Notes: generated from the sequence alone by a model not told the origin. A DNA stretch of 40,481 nt from Thomasclavelia cocleata (GCF_900102365.1 NZ_FOIN01000023.1:1-40481), one strand, 5' to 3'. Positions 25,629 to 34,831 are shown, numbered from the stretch's first letter. Program-made: numbers and translations.

Positions 25629-27238
25629 TATAATTCTTCAAATCTTCTAACTCCCCAGGTTTTTAATAGATAATAAAAGCCCAGGTCAACAAGTATAAAG
25701 ACTCCTAAACAAGTATATACATATGTTTTAACATTCATAAATTCACTTAAAAAACTAAAATAACAAATACCTATCATAATTACAAGAGCCATAGTTGAAA
25801 ATAAAGTAATCATGACAGAAGCACTTTGCTTTACAACTACTGTTTCATTAACCCAATCAAACTTTGGTTTCCATAAATTAACAATCAAACCAAACAAGGC
25901 TTCAAAAACAGTAAAAGCAACAGGTACCAATACAACAATAATACTATCAACTATATTCAAAGAAAAAACAATTGATCCAATAATAGAAAATATTAATCCT
26001 GGAGGAATGCATAAAGCTAAATGTAAGAATAATTTACTATGCAAAATATCAATTGTTTTAATTGGTAAAGATTTAATAATCCATAATCTATTACCTTCTA
26101 AAGAAATCAATCCTGCACTAATAATATTCAACGAACTAGTTCCAATTACTGCAATACAAAGTAAAGCTACTATATATTCATCAATCATATTCTTATATTG
26201 CAAAGGAATAACAGCTAGTAAGTCCACTACTTCTACACCTTTAACCAATAACATTCCAGCAATCAATACTGTAAACGCAACACCTAAAGCCGCATTCAAC
26301 ATTATCATTGGATTTGAAGTAAAATGTTTTAATTCACGTTTAAATAAAGCCATTTTTTGACTAGAATATTTTATATCTGAATCTTTTAGTTTTACTTTTT
26401 TAGATGGAGATTTACTAGTTACAATACTAATAAAATTCTTTGAAAGTAAATATATCACTATTGCAAAAGGTATTAAAACACTAAGTAAATATATTAATAA
26501 ACTAATTAAATTTTTTTCACTAATCGCAATTGCTAAATGATAAATTGGAAATAAAGTATTTTTAATCGCATCACCTATTGATTGACCATTAGCTACTAAT
26601 GTCACTAAATAATCGGGCAACTTATTAATAATATAAAAATATGCTCCCAAAAAACCTAAAGAAATTATCATTGTAATAATCGTTTTATTTTTAATTCTTT
26701 TCATAATCATTGCCATGATCCATCCAAAAGTACAAGATAGAGCTAATGCTAAAAGAGGCAAAGTAATAATTACAATAATAAAGAAAAGAAACTTTATAAA
26801 ATCAAAAGGTACTTGTGTAAAATAAGTAACCATACATGGTAAAGCTACTAAAGCTTCATATAGATAATTAAGAATTAATATAACAAATATTCTACTAAGT
26901 AAAATATCCTTCGTTTTAATCGGCATTGATAATAATAATTCATTATCCTTGGCTCCATATATCTCCTGCTGAGTTGTAAAAACACTGCCAATAAAACATA
27001 ATACAACAACTAAAATTGCCATAATCCCAAAATACAGCCACTCATAACCAATCATTGTAAATGGTTTTAAAATTTCATTAAACATATATCCAAACATCAT
27101 CCCAAATACAACAGCAATATATGCAAATATAGCTAGCATAAAAAATATTTTTCCAGCTGTTATCTTTTGCTTTTTACTCCCTCTCATTGTACGCATAAAG
27201 ATTCCCTGCAAACGAATCTTAATTAATGATTTAAGCAT
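25628..27238 (-). CDS. ABC-2 type exporter permease
   Basis: This 536-residue polytopic protein has about twelve predicted membrane segments, grouped in two sets separated by a basic cytoplasmic stretch near residues 270-300 (KSPSKKVKLKDSD). It resembles the two-lobed Firmicute ABC-2 permeases encoded beside a single ATPase. The substrate is unknown; bacteriocin, peptide or lipid export are all possible. Its start overlaps the last 8 nt of the ATPase gene, so the pair is coupled. Confidence 0.8.
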   Translation of the reverse strand: MLKSLIKIRLQGIFMRTMRGSKKQKITAGKIFFMLAIFAYIAVVFGMMFGYMFNEILKPFTMIGYEWLYFGIMAILVVVLCFIGSVFTTQQEIYGAKDNELLLSMPIKTKDILLSRIFVILILNYLYEALVALPCMVTYFTQVPFDFIKFLFFIIVIITLPLLALALSCTFGWIMAMIMKRIKNKTIITMIISLGFLGAYFYIINKLPDYLVTLVANGQSIGDAIKNTLFPIYHLAIAISEKNLISLLIYLLSVLIPFAIVIYLLSKNFISIVTSKSPSKKVKLKDSDIKYSSQKMALFKRELKHFTSNPMIMLNAALGVAFTVLIAGMLLVKGVEVVDLLAVIPLQYKNMIDEYIVALLCIAVIGTSSLNIISAGLISLEGNRLWIIKSLPIKTIDILHSKLFLHLALCIPPGLIFSIIGSIVFSLNIVDSIIVVLVPVAFTVFEALFGLIVNLWKPKFDWVNETVVVKQSASVMITLFSTMALVIMIGICYFSFLSEFMNVKTYVYTCLGVFILVDLGFYYLLKTWGVRRFEEL

Positions 27239-27944
27239 TGTTATCCTCCAACTCTAAGAACACTTCTTCTAAAGAATCATCCCCAATAACTTCTTGAGTA
27301 TTCCCAGATACGACAAGTTTACCTGCTTTAATAATTGCAATTTTATCACAAAGTTTTTCTGCTACTTCAAGTACATGTGTTGAAAAAAAGATAGCTCCTC
27401 CTCGATCACATAAATCTCTCATTAATCCCTTTAATAAATGTGATGCTTTAGGATCCAATCCCACAAACGGTTCATCCATGATAATTAATTTAGGTTCATG
27501 AATCAAAGCTGAAATCACAGCCAATTTTTGTTTCATCCCATGTGAATAAGCACTAATTGGTTCCCCTAATGACTCTGTAAGCTCAAACATATCTCCATAT
27601 TTCTTAATTCTTGATTCTCGTTCACTTTGGCTAACCCCATAAATATCACCAATAAAATTCAAATACTTAACCCCAGTTAAATATTCATATAAATCTGGAT
27701 TATCAGGAATATATGCCATAACTGATTTACATGCAAGAGAATCATCTTTAATTGATTTACCATCGATATAGATATTTCCTTCATCAAATTCCATAATCCC
27801 TGCTATCGATTTTAAAGTTGTTGTTTTTCCTGCCCCGTTATGACCAATAAAACCATAGATATGTCCACTTTCAATATGCAGTGATAAATTATCAACAGCT
27901 TTTTTACTACCATAACTTTTAGTTAGATTTTCAATTTTTAACAT
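27231..27944 (-). CDS. ABC transporter ATP-binding protein
   Basis: This 237-residue ATPase has Walker A GHNGAGKTT (Lys40), signature YSHGMKQK at 133-140, Walker B LIIMDEPFVGLDP (Asp157/Glu158) and the H-loop STHV. The SHGMKQK signature variant marks the ABC-2 exporter branch. The start follows GAGGAGA. It forms a two-gene operon with the permease at 25628. No regulator gene is adjacent, and no clear operator is seen in the 170-nt gap upstream. Confidence 0.93.
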   Translation of the reverse strand: MLKIENLTKSYGSKKAVDNLSLHIESGHIYGFIGHNGAGKTTTLKSIAGIMEFDEGNIYIDGKSIKDDSLACKSVMAYIPDNPDLYEYLTGVKYLNFIGDIYGVSQSERESRIKKYGDMFELTESLGEPISAYSHGMKQKLAVISALIHEPKLIIMDEPFVGLDPKASHLLKGLMRDLCDRGGAIFFSTHVLEVAEKLCDKIAIIKAGKLVVSGNTQEVIGDDSLEEVFLELEDNNA

Positions 27945-28063
27945 ATACGTCTCCTCATTTCATAAATAAATTATTTTTATTATTTATATTATATATAATA
28001 TCGCTATATTCATGTGATTGCAAGATTTTTATAAATATTTAAATAGTTTAAAGCAAAATCAAT

Positions 28064-28094
28064 AAAAAAACATCCTGCAACAATATTACAGGAT
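28064..28094 (-). terminator. Terminator of the AI-2E family gene
   Basis: ATCCTG (28072-28077) pairs with CAGGAT (28089-28094), followed by T7 on the minus strand, 22 nt after the stop. Confidence 0.7.
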
Positions 28095-28115
28095 ATGTAA
28101 AAATCATTAAATCAT

Positions 28116-29234
28116 TCAATTCTTACTAACATTATTTATATGTGCTTTTACCAATGCATAAACAACCGATAATACTGGTACACTAAACAACATCCCAGCA
28201 ATTCCCCATAATCCACCACCAACAGTAACTGCAAATAATACCCAAATTGATGGTAATCCAACTGAAGAACCTACAACTCGTGGATAAATCAAATCTCCCT
28301 CTAACTGTTGCAAAACAATTAAATAAATAATAAAGAATACTGCCTGCATTGGATCAACAGTCATAATCATAAATGCACCAATCCCCCCACCAATAAAAGC
28401 ACCAACAATTGGTACAAATGCGGTTATTCCTACTAATGTTCCAACCATTGGAGCATATGGAAAACCTAATATCTGCATTCCAATAGCACATAACCCTCCT
28501 AAAATAATTGCCTCAATCGTTTGACCAATAATAAAATTAGTAAAGATCGTCCTTGATAAAGCTGCTATTTCAACTAATTTTGTAGATACATTCTCTGGTA
28601 AATATGCTCTAATCAACTTATGAGTCTGACGTTTTAAAGTTTCTTTACTTACTAAAATATAAAACCCAAATACAAATCCTACAATTAAATTAAAAATACC
28701 TCCCACAACCATTGAAAGTATATCTACAGTTGAACCTAAAACTCCAGTAAAACCAATTTTTACAATATTGCTAAATTCAGTAGTTACTGAATTCAAATCA
28801 ATATTACTCAATAAGCTTTCTAAACGTGGTGAAATATCACCATTATTTTTACTCCATGTCTGAATATCTTCAAATACTTCTGGTAAACTATCAACAATTA
28901 ATTTTATCGCATTTGATATTTCTGGAATAATTAAATTAATTACTAATGCTAAAATTCCAATTAATATCAAAATTGATAAACTAATGCTTATAATTCTTTT
29001 ACAGTAATTAAATATCTTACCATTAAAAAACCTCATTAATAACTTTTCAACTCTAATCATTAATACATTTAACACAAAAGCAATTATGAAACCTATCAAA
29101 AAAGGCATAATAACCGATAATATATTATTAAAAGAATTAAAAATCAACTTATAATTATTAAGTCCCCAATAACAAACAATTGCAATTAATACAATTTCTA
29201 GTATTTTACGATAATCAAGTTTAATTTCTTTCAT
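28116..29234 (-). CDS. AI-2E/PerM family membrane protein
   Basis: This 372-residue protein has the AI-2E (TqsA/PerM/YtvI) layout. Paired hydrophobic segments lie near residues 9-55, another near 80-110, then a soluble stretch (about 115-165) and four or more C-terminal segments with the conserved PRVVGSSVGLPSIWVL motif near 320-335. Family members have been linked to autoinducer-2 export and to Na+/H+ antiport, so the name should not be taken as proof of quorum signalling. The gene is divergent from argG and shares a 157-nt control region with it, including a strong inverted repeat (29302-29327). Confidence 0.85.
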   Translation of the reverse strand: MKEIKLDYRKILEIVLIAIVCYWGLNNYKLIFNSFNNILSVIMPFLIGFIIAFVLNVLMIRVEKLLMRFFNGKIFNYCKRIISISLSILILIGILALVINLIIPEISNAIKLIVDSLPEVFEDIQTWSKNNGDISPRLESLLSNIDLNSVTTEFSNIVKIGFTGVLGSTVDILSMVVGGIFNLIVGFVFGFYILVSKETLKRQTHKLIRAYLPENVSTKLVEIAALSRTIFTNFIIGQTIEAIILGGLCAIGMQILGFPYAPMVGTLVGITAFVPIVGAFIGGGIGAFMIMTVDPMQAVFFIIYLIVLQQLEGDLIYPRVVGSSVGLPSIWVLFAVTVGGGLWGIAGMLFSVPVLSVVYALVKAHINNVSKN

Positions 29235-29301
29235 AAGTTCCTCCCTATCAATATATTTATATTTTAATTTATCACCATTGCTCTAATATGAACAAATAAC
29301 A

Positions 29302-29327
29302 AATTTATCGCATAATTGCGATAAATT
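29302..29327. promoter_or_regulatory. Inverted repeat, candidate operator between the AI-2E gene and argG
   Basis: Perfect 11-bp arms, AATTTATCGCA (29302-29312) and TGCGATAAATT (29317-29327), are spaced by 4 bp. It ends 1 bp before the argG -35 box and could serve either divergent gene. It does not resemble the usual ArgR box (TGAAT-type half-sites). Confidence 0.55.
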
Positions 29328-29328
29328 A

Positions 29329-29357
29329 TTGCAATTATTATTCCTATAGTTTATGAT
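29329..29357 (+). promoter_or_regulatory. Promoter of argGH
   Basis: TTGCAA (29329-29334) and TATGAT (29352-29357) are 17 bp apart, about 35 nt before the argG start. The -35 abuts the inverted repeat at 29302-29327. Confidence 0.6.
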
Positions 29358-29391
29358 AATGATAATTTAAAGTTATTCTAAGGGGGATTTA

Positions 29392-30606
29392 ATGATGAAA
29401 GAAAAAGTTATTCTTGCTTATTCCGGGGGACTTGATACAACTGCTATTATTCCTTGGTTAAAAGAAAATTATGATTATGAAGTTGTTTGCTGTTGTATTG
29501 ATGTTGGACAAGCAGATGAATTAGATGGATTAGAAGAACGTGCTAAAGCTTGTGGTGCAACAAAACTTTATATCAAAAATGTCGTTGATGAATATGTAAA
29601 GGATTATATCATTCCAACTGTTCAAGCTGATGCTGTATTTGAATATAAATATTTATTAGGTACTGCTACTGCAAGACCTTTAATTGCAAAAGTACTAGTT
29701 GATCTTGCCCGTCAGGAAGGAGCAACTGCAATTTGTCATGGTGCAACAGGTAAAGGAAATGACCAAATTCGTTTTGAACTTGGAATCAAAGCTTTAGCAC
29801 CTGATTTAAAAATTATCGCTGCTTGGCGTGATCCTAAATGGAATATGGATTCTCGTGAATCAGAAATTGAATATTGTAAAGCACATGGAATCAATTTACC
29901 TTTTTCTGCAGATTCAAGTTATTCTCGTGATCGTAATATTTGGCATATTTCACATGAAGGTTTAGAACTTGAAAATCCAGAAAACACTCCAAATTATGAT
30001 CATTTATTAGTTTTATCGACTGCACCTGAAAATGCTCCTGATAAAGCTGAACATGTTGAAATTGAATGGGTAAAAGGAGTCCCTGTTAAATTAAATGGAA
30101 AAGAAATGTCTTTAACAGCCATTCTTGAAGAGTTAAATGAACTTGGTGGAAAACATGGCGTTGGAATAGTTGATATCGTTGAAAACCGTGTTGTAGGAAT
30201 GAAATCTCGTGGAGTATATGAAACACCAGGAGGAACAATTTTAATGGAGGCCCATCGTCAATTAGAAGAGCTAGTTTTAGATCGTGAAACATTAAAATAT
30301 AAACGTTTAGTTTCAGTAGAATTTGCAGAATTAGTATATGCTGCTAAATGGTTTTCACCTCTACGTGAAGCATTAACTGCTTTTGTTGATAAAACTCAAG
30401 AAGTAGTTAGTGGAACTACAAAGTTTAGATTATATAAAGGTAATATTATTAAAGAAGGTACAACTTCACCATATTCATTATATGACGAAGATATTGCTAG
30501 TTTTGCAACTGGTGAATTATATGATCATCATGATGCTGAAGGATTTATCACTTTATATGGTCTTTCAACTAAAGTTAGAGCAATGAAATTAAATAACAAA
30601 AAATAA
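29392..30606 (+). CDS. argG: Argininosuccinate synthase
   Basis: This 404-residue enzyme condenses citrulline and aspartate with ATP. The N-terminal PP-loop is AYSGGLDTT (residues 9-17), and CHGATGKGNDQIRFELG near 117-133 contains the conserved citrulline/aspartate site. The start is ATGATG at 29392 behind AAGGGGG; the second ATG (29395) is equally possible. It is the first gene of argG-argH. The T-box seen before argC is absent here, so the two arginine units are controlled differently. Confidence 0.96.
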   Translation: MMKEKVILAYSGGLDTTAIIPWLKENYDYEVVCCCIDVGQADELDGLEERAKACGATKLYIKNVVDEYVKDYIIPTVQADAVFEYKYLLGTATARPLIAKVLVDLARQEGATAICHGATGKGNDQIRFELGIKALAPDLKIIAAWRDPKWNMDSRESEIEYCKAHGINLPFSADSSYSRDRNIWHISHEGLELENPENTPNYDHLLVLSTAPENAPDKAEHVEIEWVKGVPVKLNGKEMSLTAILEELNELGGKHGVGIVDIVENRVVGMKSRGVYETPGGTILMEAHRQLEELVLDRETLKYKRLVSVEFAELVYAAKWFSPLREALTAFVDKTQEVVSGTTKFRLYKGNIIKEGTTSPYSLYDEDIASFATGELYDHHDAEGFITLYGLSTKVRAMKLNNKK

Positions 30607-30625
30607 AAAGGGCTATAGCCCTTTT
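30606..30625 (+). terminator. Intercistronic palindrome between argG and argH
   Basis: A perfect 20-bp palindrome (AAAAGGGC-TATA-GCCCTTTT) directly follows the argG stop codon, with T4 in its 3' arm. It can act as a partial terminator or a 3'-end stabiliser between the two genes. Confidence 0.6.
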
Positions 30626-30646
30626 ATTATAACAGGAGGAAATAAA

Positions 30647-32035
30647 ATGAATTTATGGGGTGGCAGATTTACTAAGCCAACAAATCAATTAGTATATGAT
30701 TTTAATGCATCAATTGATTTCGATCAAACTTTCTATCAACAAGATATCCAGGGGAGCATTGCCCATGTTAAAATGCTAACAAAACAAAATATCTTAACTT
30801 TAGAAGAAGGACAACTGATTGAAACTGCATTAAACCAAATTTTAACAGATATCAATAATGGAGAACTTAAAATTGATAACTCCCAAGAAGATATCCATAG
30901 TTTTGTAGAATCAACTTTAATTCAAAGAATTGGAGATACTGGTAAAAAACTACATACTGGAAGAAGTAGAAACGATCAAGTAGCTCTAGATATGCGTCTA
31001 TATACTCGTGATCAGGTAATTATGTTAAATACGTTAATTCATAATCTTTTAACAACAATAAATGAAATCATGAAAGAACACTTAGATACAATCATGCCAG
31101 GGTTCACACATTTACAAAAAGCTCAGCCCATCACTCTAGCTCATCATTTGGGTGCATACTTTGAAATGTTTAAACGTGACAGCAGCCGTTTAGAAGATAT
31201 CTATACTCGTATGAATATATGTCCTTTAGGATCAGGTGCTTTAGCTGGTACTACCTATCCTTTAGACCGTGAATATACTGCTCAGCTTTTAGGTTTTGAT
31301 GGTCCTTGTTTAAACAGTATTGATGGTGTCAGTGATCGTGATTATTTAATTGAATTATTAAGTGCTATGGCTACAATGATGATGCATATGTCAAGAATTA
31401 GTGAAGAAATAATAATTTGGAATACAAACGAATACCAGTTTGTAGAACTAGATGATACTTTTTCAACCGGTTCTTCAATTATGCCACAAAAGAAAAATCC
31501 TGATATTGCAGAATTAATCAGAGGTAAGACTGGTCGTGTATATGGTGCCCTTACTAGTTTACTTACAACTATGAAAGGTTTACCATTAGCATATAATAAA
31601 GATATGCAGGAAGATAAAGAATTAGTTTTCGATGCTTTAACAACAACTAAAGGATGTTTACAACTATTAAATGATATGTTAAAATCAACAACCTTTAATA
31701 AACAAAAAATGCGTAAATCTGCCACTGGTGGTTTTACTAATGCTACTGATGCAGCTGATTATCTAGTAAATAAAGGAGTTCCATTTAGAGATGCTCATGG
31801 AATCATAGGACGTTTAGTTTTATATGCAATTGAACAAAATAAAGATTTAGATGATTTAAGTATTGATGAATTTAAAAATATTTGTGATGTATTCGATGAA
31901 GATATTTATGAAATTATAAATGTTGAAACATGTGTTAATAAACGTAATACTATTGGTGCTCCAGGTATTGAAGCCATGAAACAAGTCATTGCTTTAAATG
32001 ATATTTATATAAATGAAAATAAAGGTTTGAAATAA
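30647..32035 (+). CDS. argH: Argininosuccinate lyase
   Basis: This 462-residue enzyme of the fumarase/aspartase superfamily splits argininosuccinate into arginine and fumarate. It starts with the family's MNLWGGRFTKP and carries TGRSRNDQVALD near 106-117 and the signature GSSIMPQKKNPD (catalytic Ser loop) near 280-291. The length is normal. It starts behind AGGAGG 41 nt after argG, past a hairpin that may reduce its expression relative to argG. Confidence 0.96.
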   Translation: MNLWGGRFTKPTNQLVYDFNASIDFDQTFYQQDIQGSIAHVKMLTKQNILTLEEGQLIETALNQILTDINNGELKIDNSQEDIHSFVESTLIQRIGDTGKKLHTGRSRNDQVALDMRLYTRDQVIMLNTLIHNLLTTINEIMKEHLDTIMPGFTHLQKAQPITLAHHLGAYFEMFKRDSSRLEDIYTRMNICPLGSGALAGTTYPLDREYTAQLLGFDGPCLNSIDGVSDRDYLIELLSAMATMMMHMSRISEEIIIWNTNEYQFVELDDTFSTGSSIMPQKKNPDIAELIRGKTGRVYGALTSLLTTMKGLPLAYNKDMQEDKELVFDALTTTKGCLQLLNDMLKSTTFNKQKMRKSATGGFTNATDAADYLVNKGVPFRDAHGIIGRLVLYAIEQNKDLDDLSIDEFKNICDVFDEDIYEIINVETCVNKRNTIGAPGIEAMKQVIALNDIYINENKGLK

Positions 32036-32046
32036 ACAAACCTTTT
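32021..32046 (+). terminator. Terminator of argGH overlapping the argH stop
   Basis: AAAGGTTTG (32021-32029) pairs perfectly with CAAACCTTT (32037-32045) and runs into T residues. The argH stop codon lies in the loop. Confidence 0.75.
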
Positions 32047-32057
32047 TTCATCTAATA

Positions 32058-32079
32058 AATTCTTACAATTTTCTTAAAT
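32058..32079 (-). promoter_or_regulatory. Tandem 11-bp repeat upstream of vanR-like gene (candidate VanR box)
   Basis: Read on the minus strand, two 11-bp units lie in tandem, ATTTAAGAAAA then TTGTAAGAATT. The second unit is identical to one upstream of the vanZ-like gene (34201-34211). It ends 13 bp before the -35 box at 32093. Tandem repeats one helical turn apart are typical for OmpR-type response regulators. Confidence 0.55.
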
Positions 32080-32092
32080 ATCATCATTAGAT

Positions 32093-32121
32093 TTGTTTTT
32101 TTATTCAAAATAAGCTAAGAT
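32093..32121 (+). promoter_or_regulatory. Promoter of the vanRS-like operon
   Basis: TTGTTT (32093-32098) and TAAGAT (32116-32121) are 17 bp apart, 18 nt before the ATG at 32140. The -35 is weak, as expected for an activated promoter. Confidence 0.4.
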
Positions 32122-32139
32122 GAAAAATGAGGTGATACT

Positions 32140-32832
32140 ATGGCATATAATATTTTAGTAGTTGATGATGAACAATCAATTGCTGATTTAGTTGAATTAT
32201 ATTTACAAAATGAAAGTTATCATGTTTTTAAATATTATCATGGTCAAGACGCATTAAACAGTCTACAAAAAAATCATTACGATCTAGCGATTTTGGATGT
32301 TATGATGCCAGATCTTGATGGCTTTAGCTTATTAAAAGAAATTCGTAAAGATTATTTCTTTCCTGTAATCATGTTAACTGCTAAAAATAATGATTTAGAT
32401 AAAATAAATGGTCTAACATTAGGAGCTGATGATTATCTAACCAAACCTTTTAATCCCTTGGAGTTAGCAGCTCGAGTAAAGACTCAATTAAGACGTTATC
32501 TTCGCTATAATACTAATGAAACAATTACGAACCAGCAAATATATGATTTTAATGGTTTAATGATTAATAATGATAATCATAAGTGTACACTTTATGATCA
32601 ACCTCTAAATCTTACCCCATTAGAATTTTCAATTTTATGGTATTTATGCAGCAAAAAAGGTAGCGTTGTAACATCCGAAGAACTCTTTGAAGCTGTTTGG
32701 CAAGAAAAATATTTAGACAACAACAATACTGTTATGGCTCATGTAGCAAGATTACGTGAAAAAATGAATGAAAATGCACGTAAACCTAAATTCATTAAAA
32801 CAGTTTGGGGAGTTGGATATACAATTGAATAA
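32140..32832 (+). CDS. VanR-like response regulator (OmpR family)
   Basis: This 230-residue protein has a receiver domain with acidic pocket Asp9/Asp10, phosphoacceptor Asp53, Thr80 and Lys102. A winged-helix DNA-binding domain (about residues 135-228) ends in KTVWGVGYTIE. The segment IADLVELYLQNE-Y-VFKYY closely follows enterococcal VanR proteins. It probably activates its own operon and the vanZ-like cluster downstream through the shared tandem repeats. No vanH, vanA-type ligase or vanX is in the window, so this is not evidence of vancomycin resistance. Confidence 0.92.
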   Translation: MAYNILVVDDEQSIADLVELYLQNESYHVFKYYHGQDALNSLQKNHYDLAILDVMMPDLDGFSLLKEIRKDYFFPVIMLTAKNNDLDKINGLTLGADDYLTKPFNPLELAARVKTQLRRYLRYNTNETITNQQIYDFNGLMINNDNHKCTLYDQPLNLTPLEFSILWYLCSKKGSVVTSEELFEAVWQEKYLDNNNTVMAHVARLREKMNENARKPKFIKTVWGVGYTIE

Positions 32833-33913
32833 TTCACATTTTAAAAAAAGCCTAACTGCTAACTTATTAAAAAAAATAGCTGTCACTATTGGTGTTTCAA
32901 TAATTTTATTTATAATTTTGTTTGTCTATTCTTATGAAGTTTATCACCAATATGTTTGGCAAGAATATGATTTAGTTTATCAGCTAGCTCAACTTATCAA
33001 AGAAAATTTACTCGCAATATCAATAAGTCTTGTTGCTTTAGATACAATTATCATTTTTTGGCTTCGATATCGAGAATCATTACAATATATAGAAAAGATG
33101 TTAGAAGCAGGAAAAACTTTAGTTGAGGATAATGATAGAATGATCAGCCTTCCATTTGAATTAAAAGAAATTGAAGATCAAATGAATCAAATAAAAAAAG
33201 ATTCTTTAGATAATAAAGCAGCTATAAAACAATCTGAAAGGCAAAGAAATGATTTATTGTTATATTTAGCACATGACTTAAAAACACCTTTAACCTCAAT
33301 TGTTGGATATTTAGATCTTTTAAACACTCAGCCTAATTTATCATCAAAGGAAATGAAAAATTATATTAAAATAGCTTATGATAAATCAATTCGTTTAGAA
33401 GAACTAATAGAAGAATTTTTCTCTATTGCTAAATATAATTTAAGTGATATAACTTTAGAAAAACAATTTATTAATATATCAATCATGTTAGCACAAATAA
33501 CATATGAATTTATGCCTTTATATCGTGAAAAAAATCTTGAGTGTATTACTGAAATTGAAGATAATCTTACTCTATCTATTGATATAAACCAATTTGAACG
33601 AGTTTTTGATAATCTCATCCGTAATGCTATTAACTATAGCAATAAAGATTCAAAAATTACAATTATCGCTAAAAAAGAAAAGGATTTTATTATAATCAAA
33701 TTATCAAATCCTATTGATAATATTGATAAAAATAAACTAAAACATATTTTTGAACCCTTCGTTCGTCTTGACGAATCACGAAACAGTAAAACAGGTGGTT
33801 CTGGTTTAGGTCTTGCAATTACAAAAAAAATAATCGAGTTACATAATGGTACGATTCATGTCAATTTAGATAACAATTTAATTATATTTACTGTTAAATT
33901 ACCATTACAATGA
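32825..33913 (+). CDS. VanS-like sensor histidine kinase
   Basis: This 362-residue kinase has two membrane segments (about residues 17-38 and 62-80) around a very short outer loop of some 22 residues. A linker, the phosphoacceptor His150 in LAHDLKTPLTSIVGYLDLL, and an ATPase domain with N (NLIRNAINYS), F and GGSGLGLAI boxes follow. The organisation matches VanS-type kinases. I start it at the TTG at 32825, which overlaps the regulator's stop by 8 nt and has GGAG upstream. The nearest in-frame ATG upstream (32768) lies deep inside the regulator gene. The tiny loop suggests sensing within the membrane or through a partner protein. Confidence 0.88.
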   Translation: MNNSHFKKSLTANLLKKIAVTIGVSIILFIILFVYSYEVYHQYVWQEYDLVYQLAQLIKENLLAISISLVALDTIIIFWLRYRESLQYIEKMLEAGKTLVEDNDRMISLPFELKEIEDQMNQIKKDSLDNKAAIKQSERQRNDLLLYLAHDLKTPLTSIVGYLDLLNTQPNLSSKEMKNYIKIAYDKSIRLEELIEEFFSIAKYNLSDITLEKQFINISIMLAQITYEFMPLYREKNLECITEIEDNLTLSIDINQFERVFDNLIRNAINYSNKDSKITIIAKKEKDFIIIKLSNPIDNIDKNKLKHIFEPFVRLDESRNSKTGGSGLGLAITKKIIELHNGTIHVNLDNNLIIFTVKLPLQ

Positions 33914-33983
33914 TTCATTAAAAACTAGTAATCCAAAATCATCAATCTTGGTTTTGAAATTTGTAAAACTTAGATTGGTATTA

Positions 33984-34018
33984 TTAAGAAGTGTGGAATT
34001 CCACACTTCTTAATTTTT
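33984..34018 (+). terminator. Terminator of the vanRS-like operon
   Basis: A perfect 30-nt palindrome (33984-34013, half TTAAGAAGTGTGGAA) is followed by T6. The remaining gap up to 34189 contains no ORF that I can support. Confidence 0.8.
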
Positions 34019-34189
34019 TACAGTTTAATAATTACTTAATCACTTAAACAGTAAAATTTTAAATCTTGTTTGGTATCTATATCTATTACTAATGATTTAT
34101 AATTTTATTTTAGGGAATCTATTATGGGTATAGTGTTAATAATATACGATATTTAGCATTACTTCTTTATATTATTTCAATCAATTCAA

Positions 34190-34211
34190 TTGTAAGAAAT
34201 TTGTAAGAATT
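34190..34211 (+). promoter_or_regulatory. Tandem 11-bp repeat upstream of vanZ-like gene (candidate VanR box)
   Basis: TTGTAAGAAAT (34190-34200) is directly followed by TTGTAAGAATT (34201-34211). The first unit matches, apart from one base, the 12-bp VanR motif TCGTANGAAANT that I recall for enterococcal van promoters. A -10 element TATGAT (34251-34256) follows without a good -35, which fits activator dependence. Confidence 0.6.
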
Positions 34212-34250
34212 TCTTTAGTATATGCAAATACTTATTTTCTTTTATTTTGG

Positions 34251-34256
34251 TATGAT
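34251..34256 (+). promoter_or_regulatory. -10 element of the vanZ-like operon
   Basis: TATGAT stands 38 nt before the start codon. The position 17 bp upstream reads ATACTT, a poor -35. Confidence 0.35.
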
Positions 34257-34293
34257 AACAATGTAGAAAATATATAGATTGGAGGTAATATTT

Positions 34294-34818
34294 ATGGTAC
34301 TAAAAAAACTGCATTTATCAAATATCATTCTAACAATTTGTTCATTGGTTTACTTTTGGATTTTGATTAAAATCATTTTATTAAAAAATGGCTTTATCAA
34401 TTATGGATATAATGCTAATTTTATCTTATTTGATTTTGTAAATCAGTATCATAATCAAGGATTAAGCCAAACTTTATTGATTAATATTTTAGGAAATCTT
34501 GCATTATTTATTCCTTTAAGTATTATTCTAATTAATTATTTTAAATCTCTTACTTGTAGCAATATCATATTTGCTAATTTTATCACAAGTTTATCATTTG
34601 AATTAATTCAACTATCAACAGGTTGGGGTATATTTGATGTTGATGATATCTTTTTAAATACTCTAGGTGGGATTATTGGTATAATAATTTATCATCTCAT
34701 TACTAAAAATAAACACAGTAAAATACCTTCAACTATTTTTCTTATTAATTTTGGAATTATTGGATATATATCTTTATATAAGTTCTATCCAATATTATTA
34801 CCATCATTCATAATATAA
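34294..34818 (+). CDS. VanZ family membrane protein
   Basis: This 174-residue protein has about five membrane segments and the VanZ-domain motif ELIQLSTGWGIFDVDDIFLNTLGG near residues 110-134. Family members give low-level teicoplanin or lipoglycopeptide tolerance in some hosts, with an unknown mechanism at the membrane. I chose the ATG at 34294, with GGAGGT 8 nt upstream, over the in-frame 34279. It leads a cluster with the 33-codon ORF and the C39-like peptidase, behind repeats shared with the vanRS-like operon. Confidence 0.88.
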   Translation: MVLKKLHLSNIILTICSLVYFWILIKIILLKNGFINYGYNANFILFDFVNQYHNQGLSQTLLINILGNLALFIPLSIILINYFKSLTCSNIIFANFITSLSFELIQLSTGWGIFDVDDIFLNTLGGIIGIIIYHLITKNKHSKIPSTIFLINFGIIGYISLYKFYPILLPSFII

Positions 34819-34831
34819 AAGGAGTTTAAAC

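Noticed and set aside
29302-29327. ArgR box before argG
   Set aside because: The half-sites (AATTTATCGCA) do not match the TGAAT/ATTCA core of ArgR operators.
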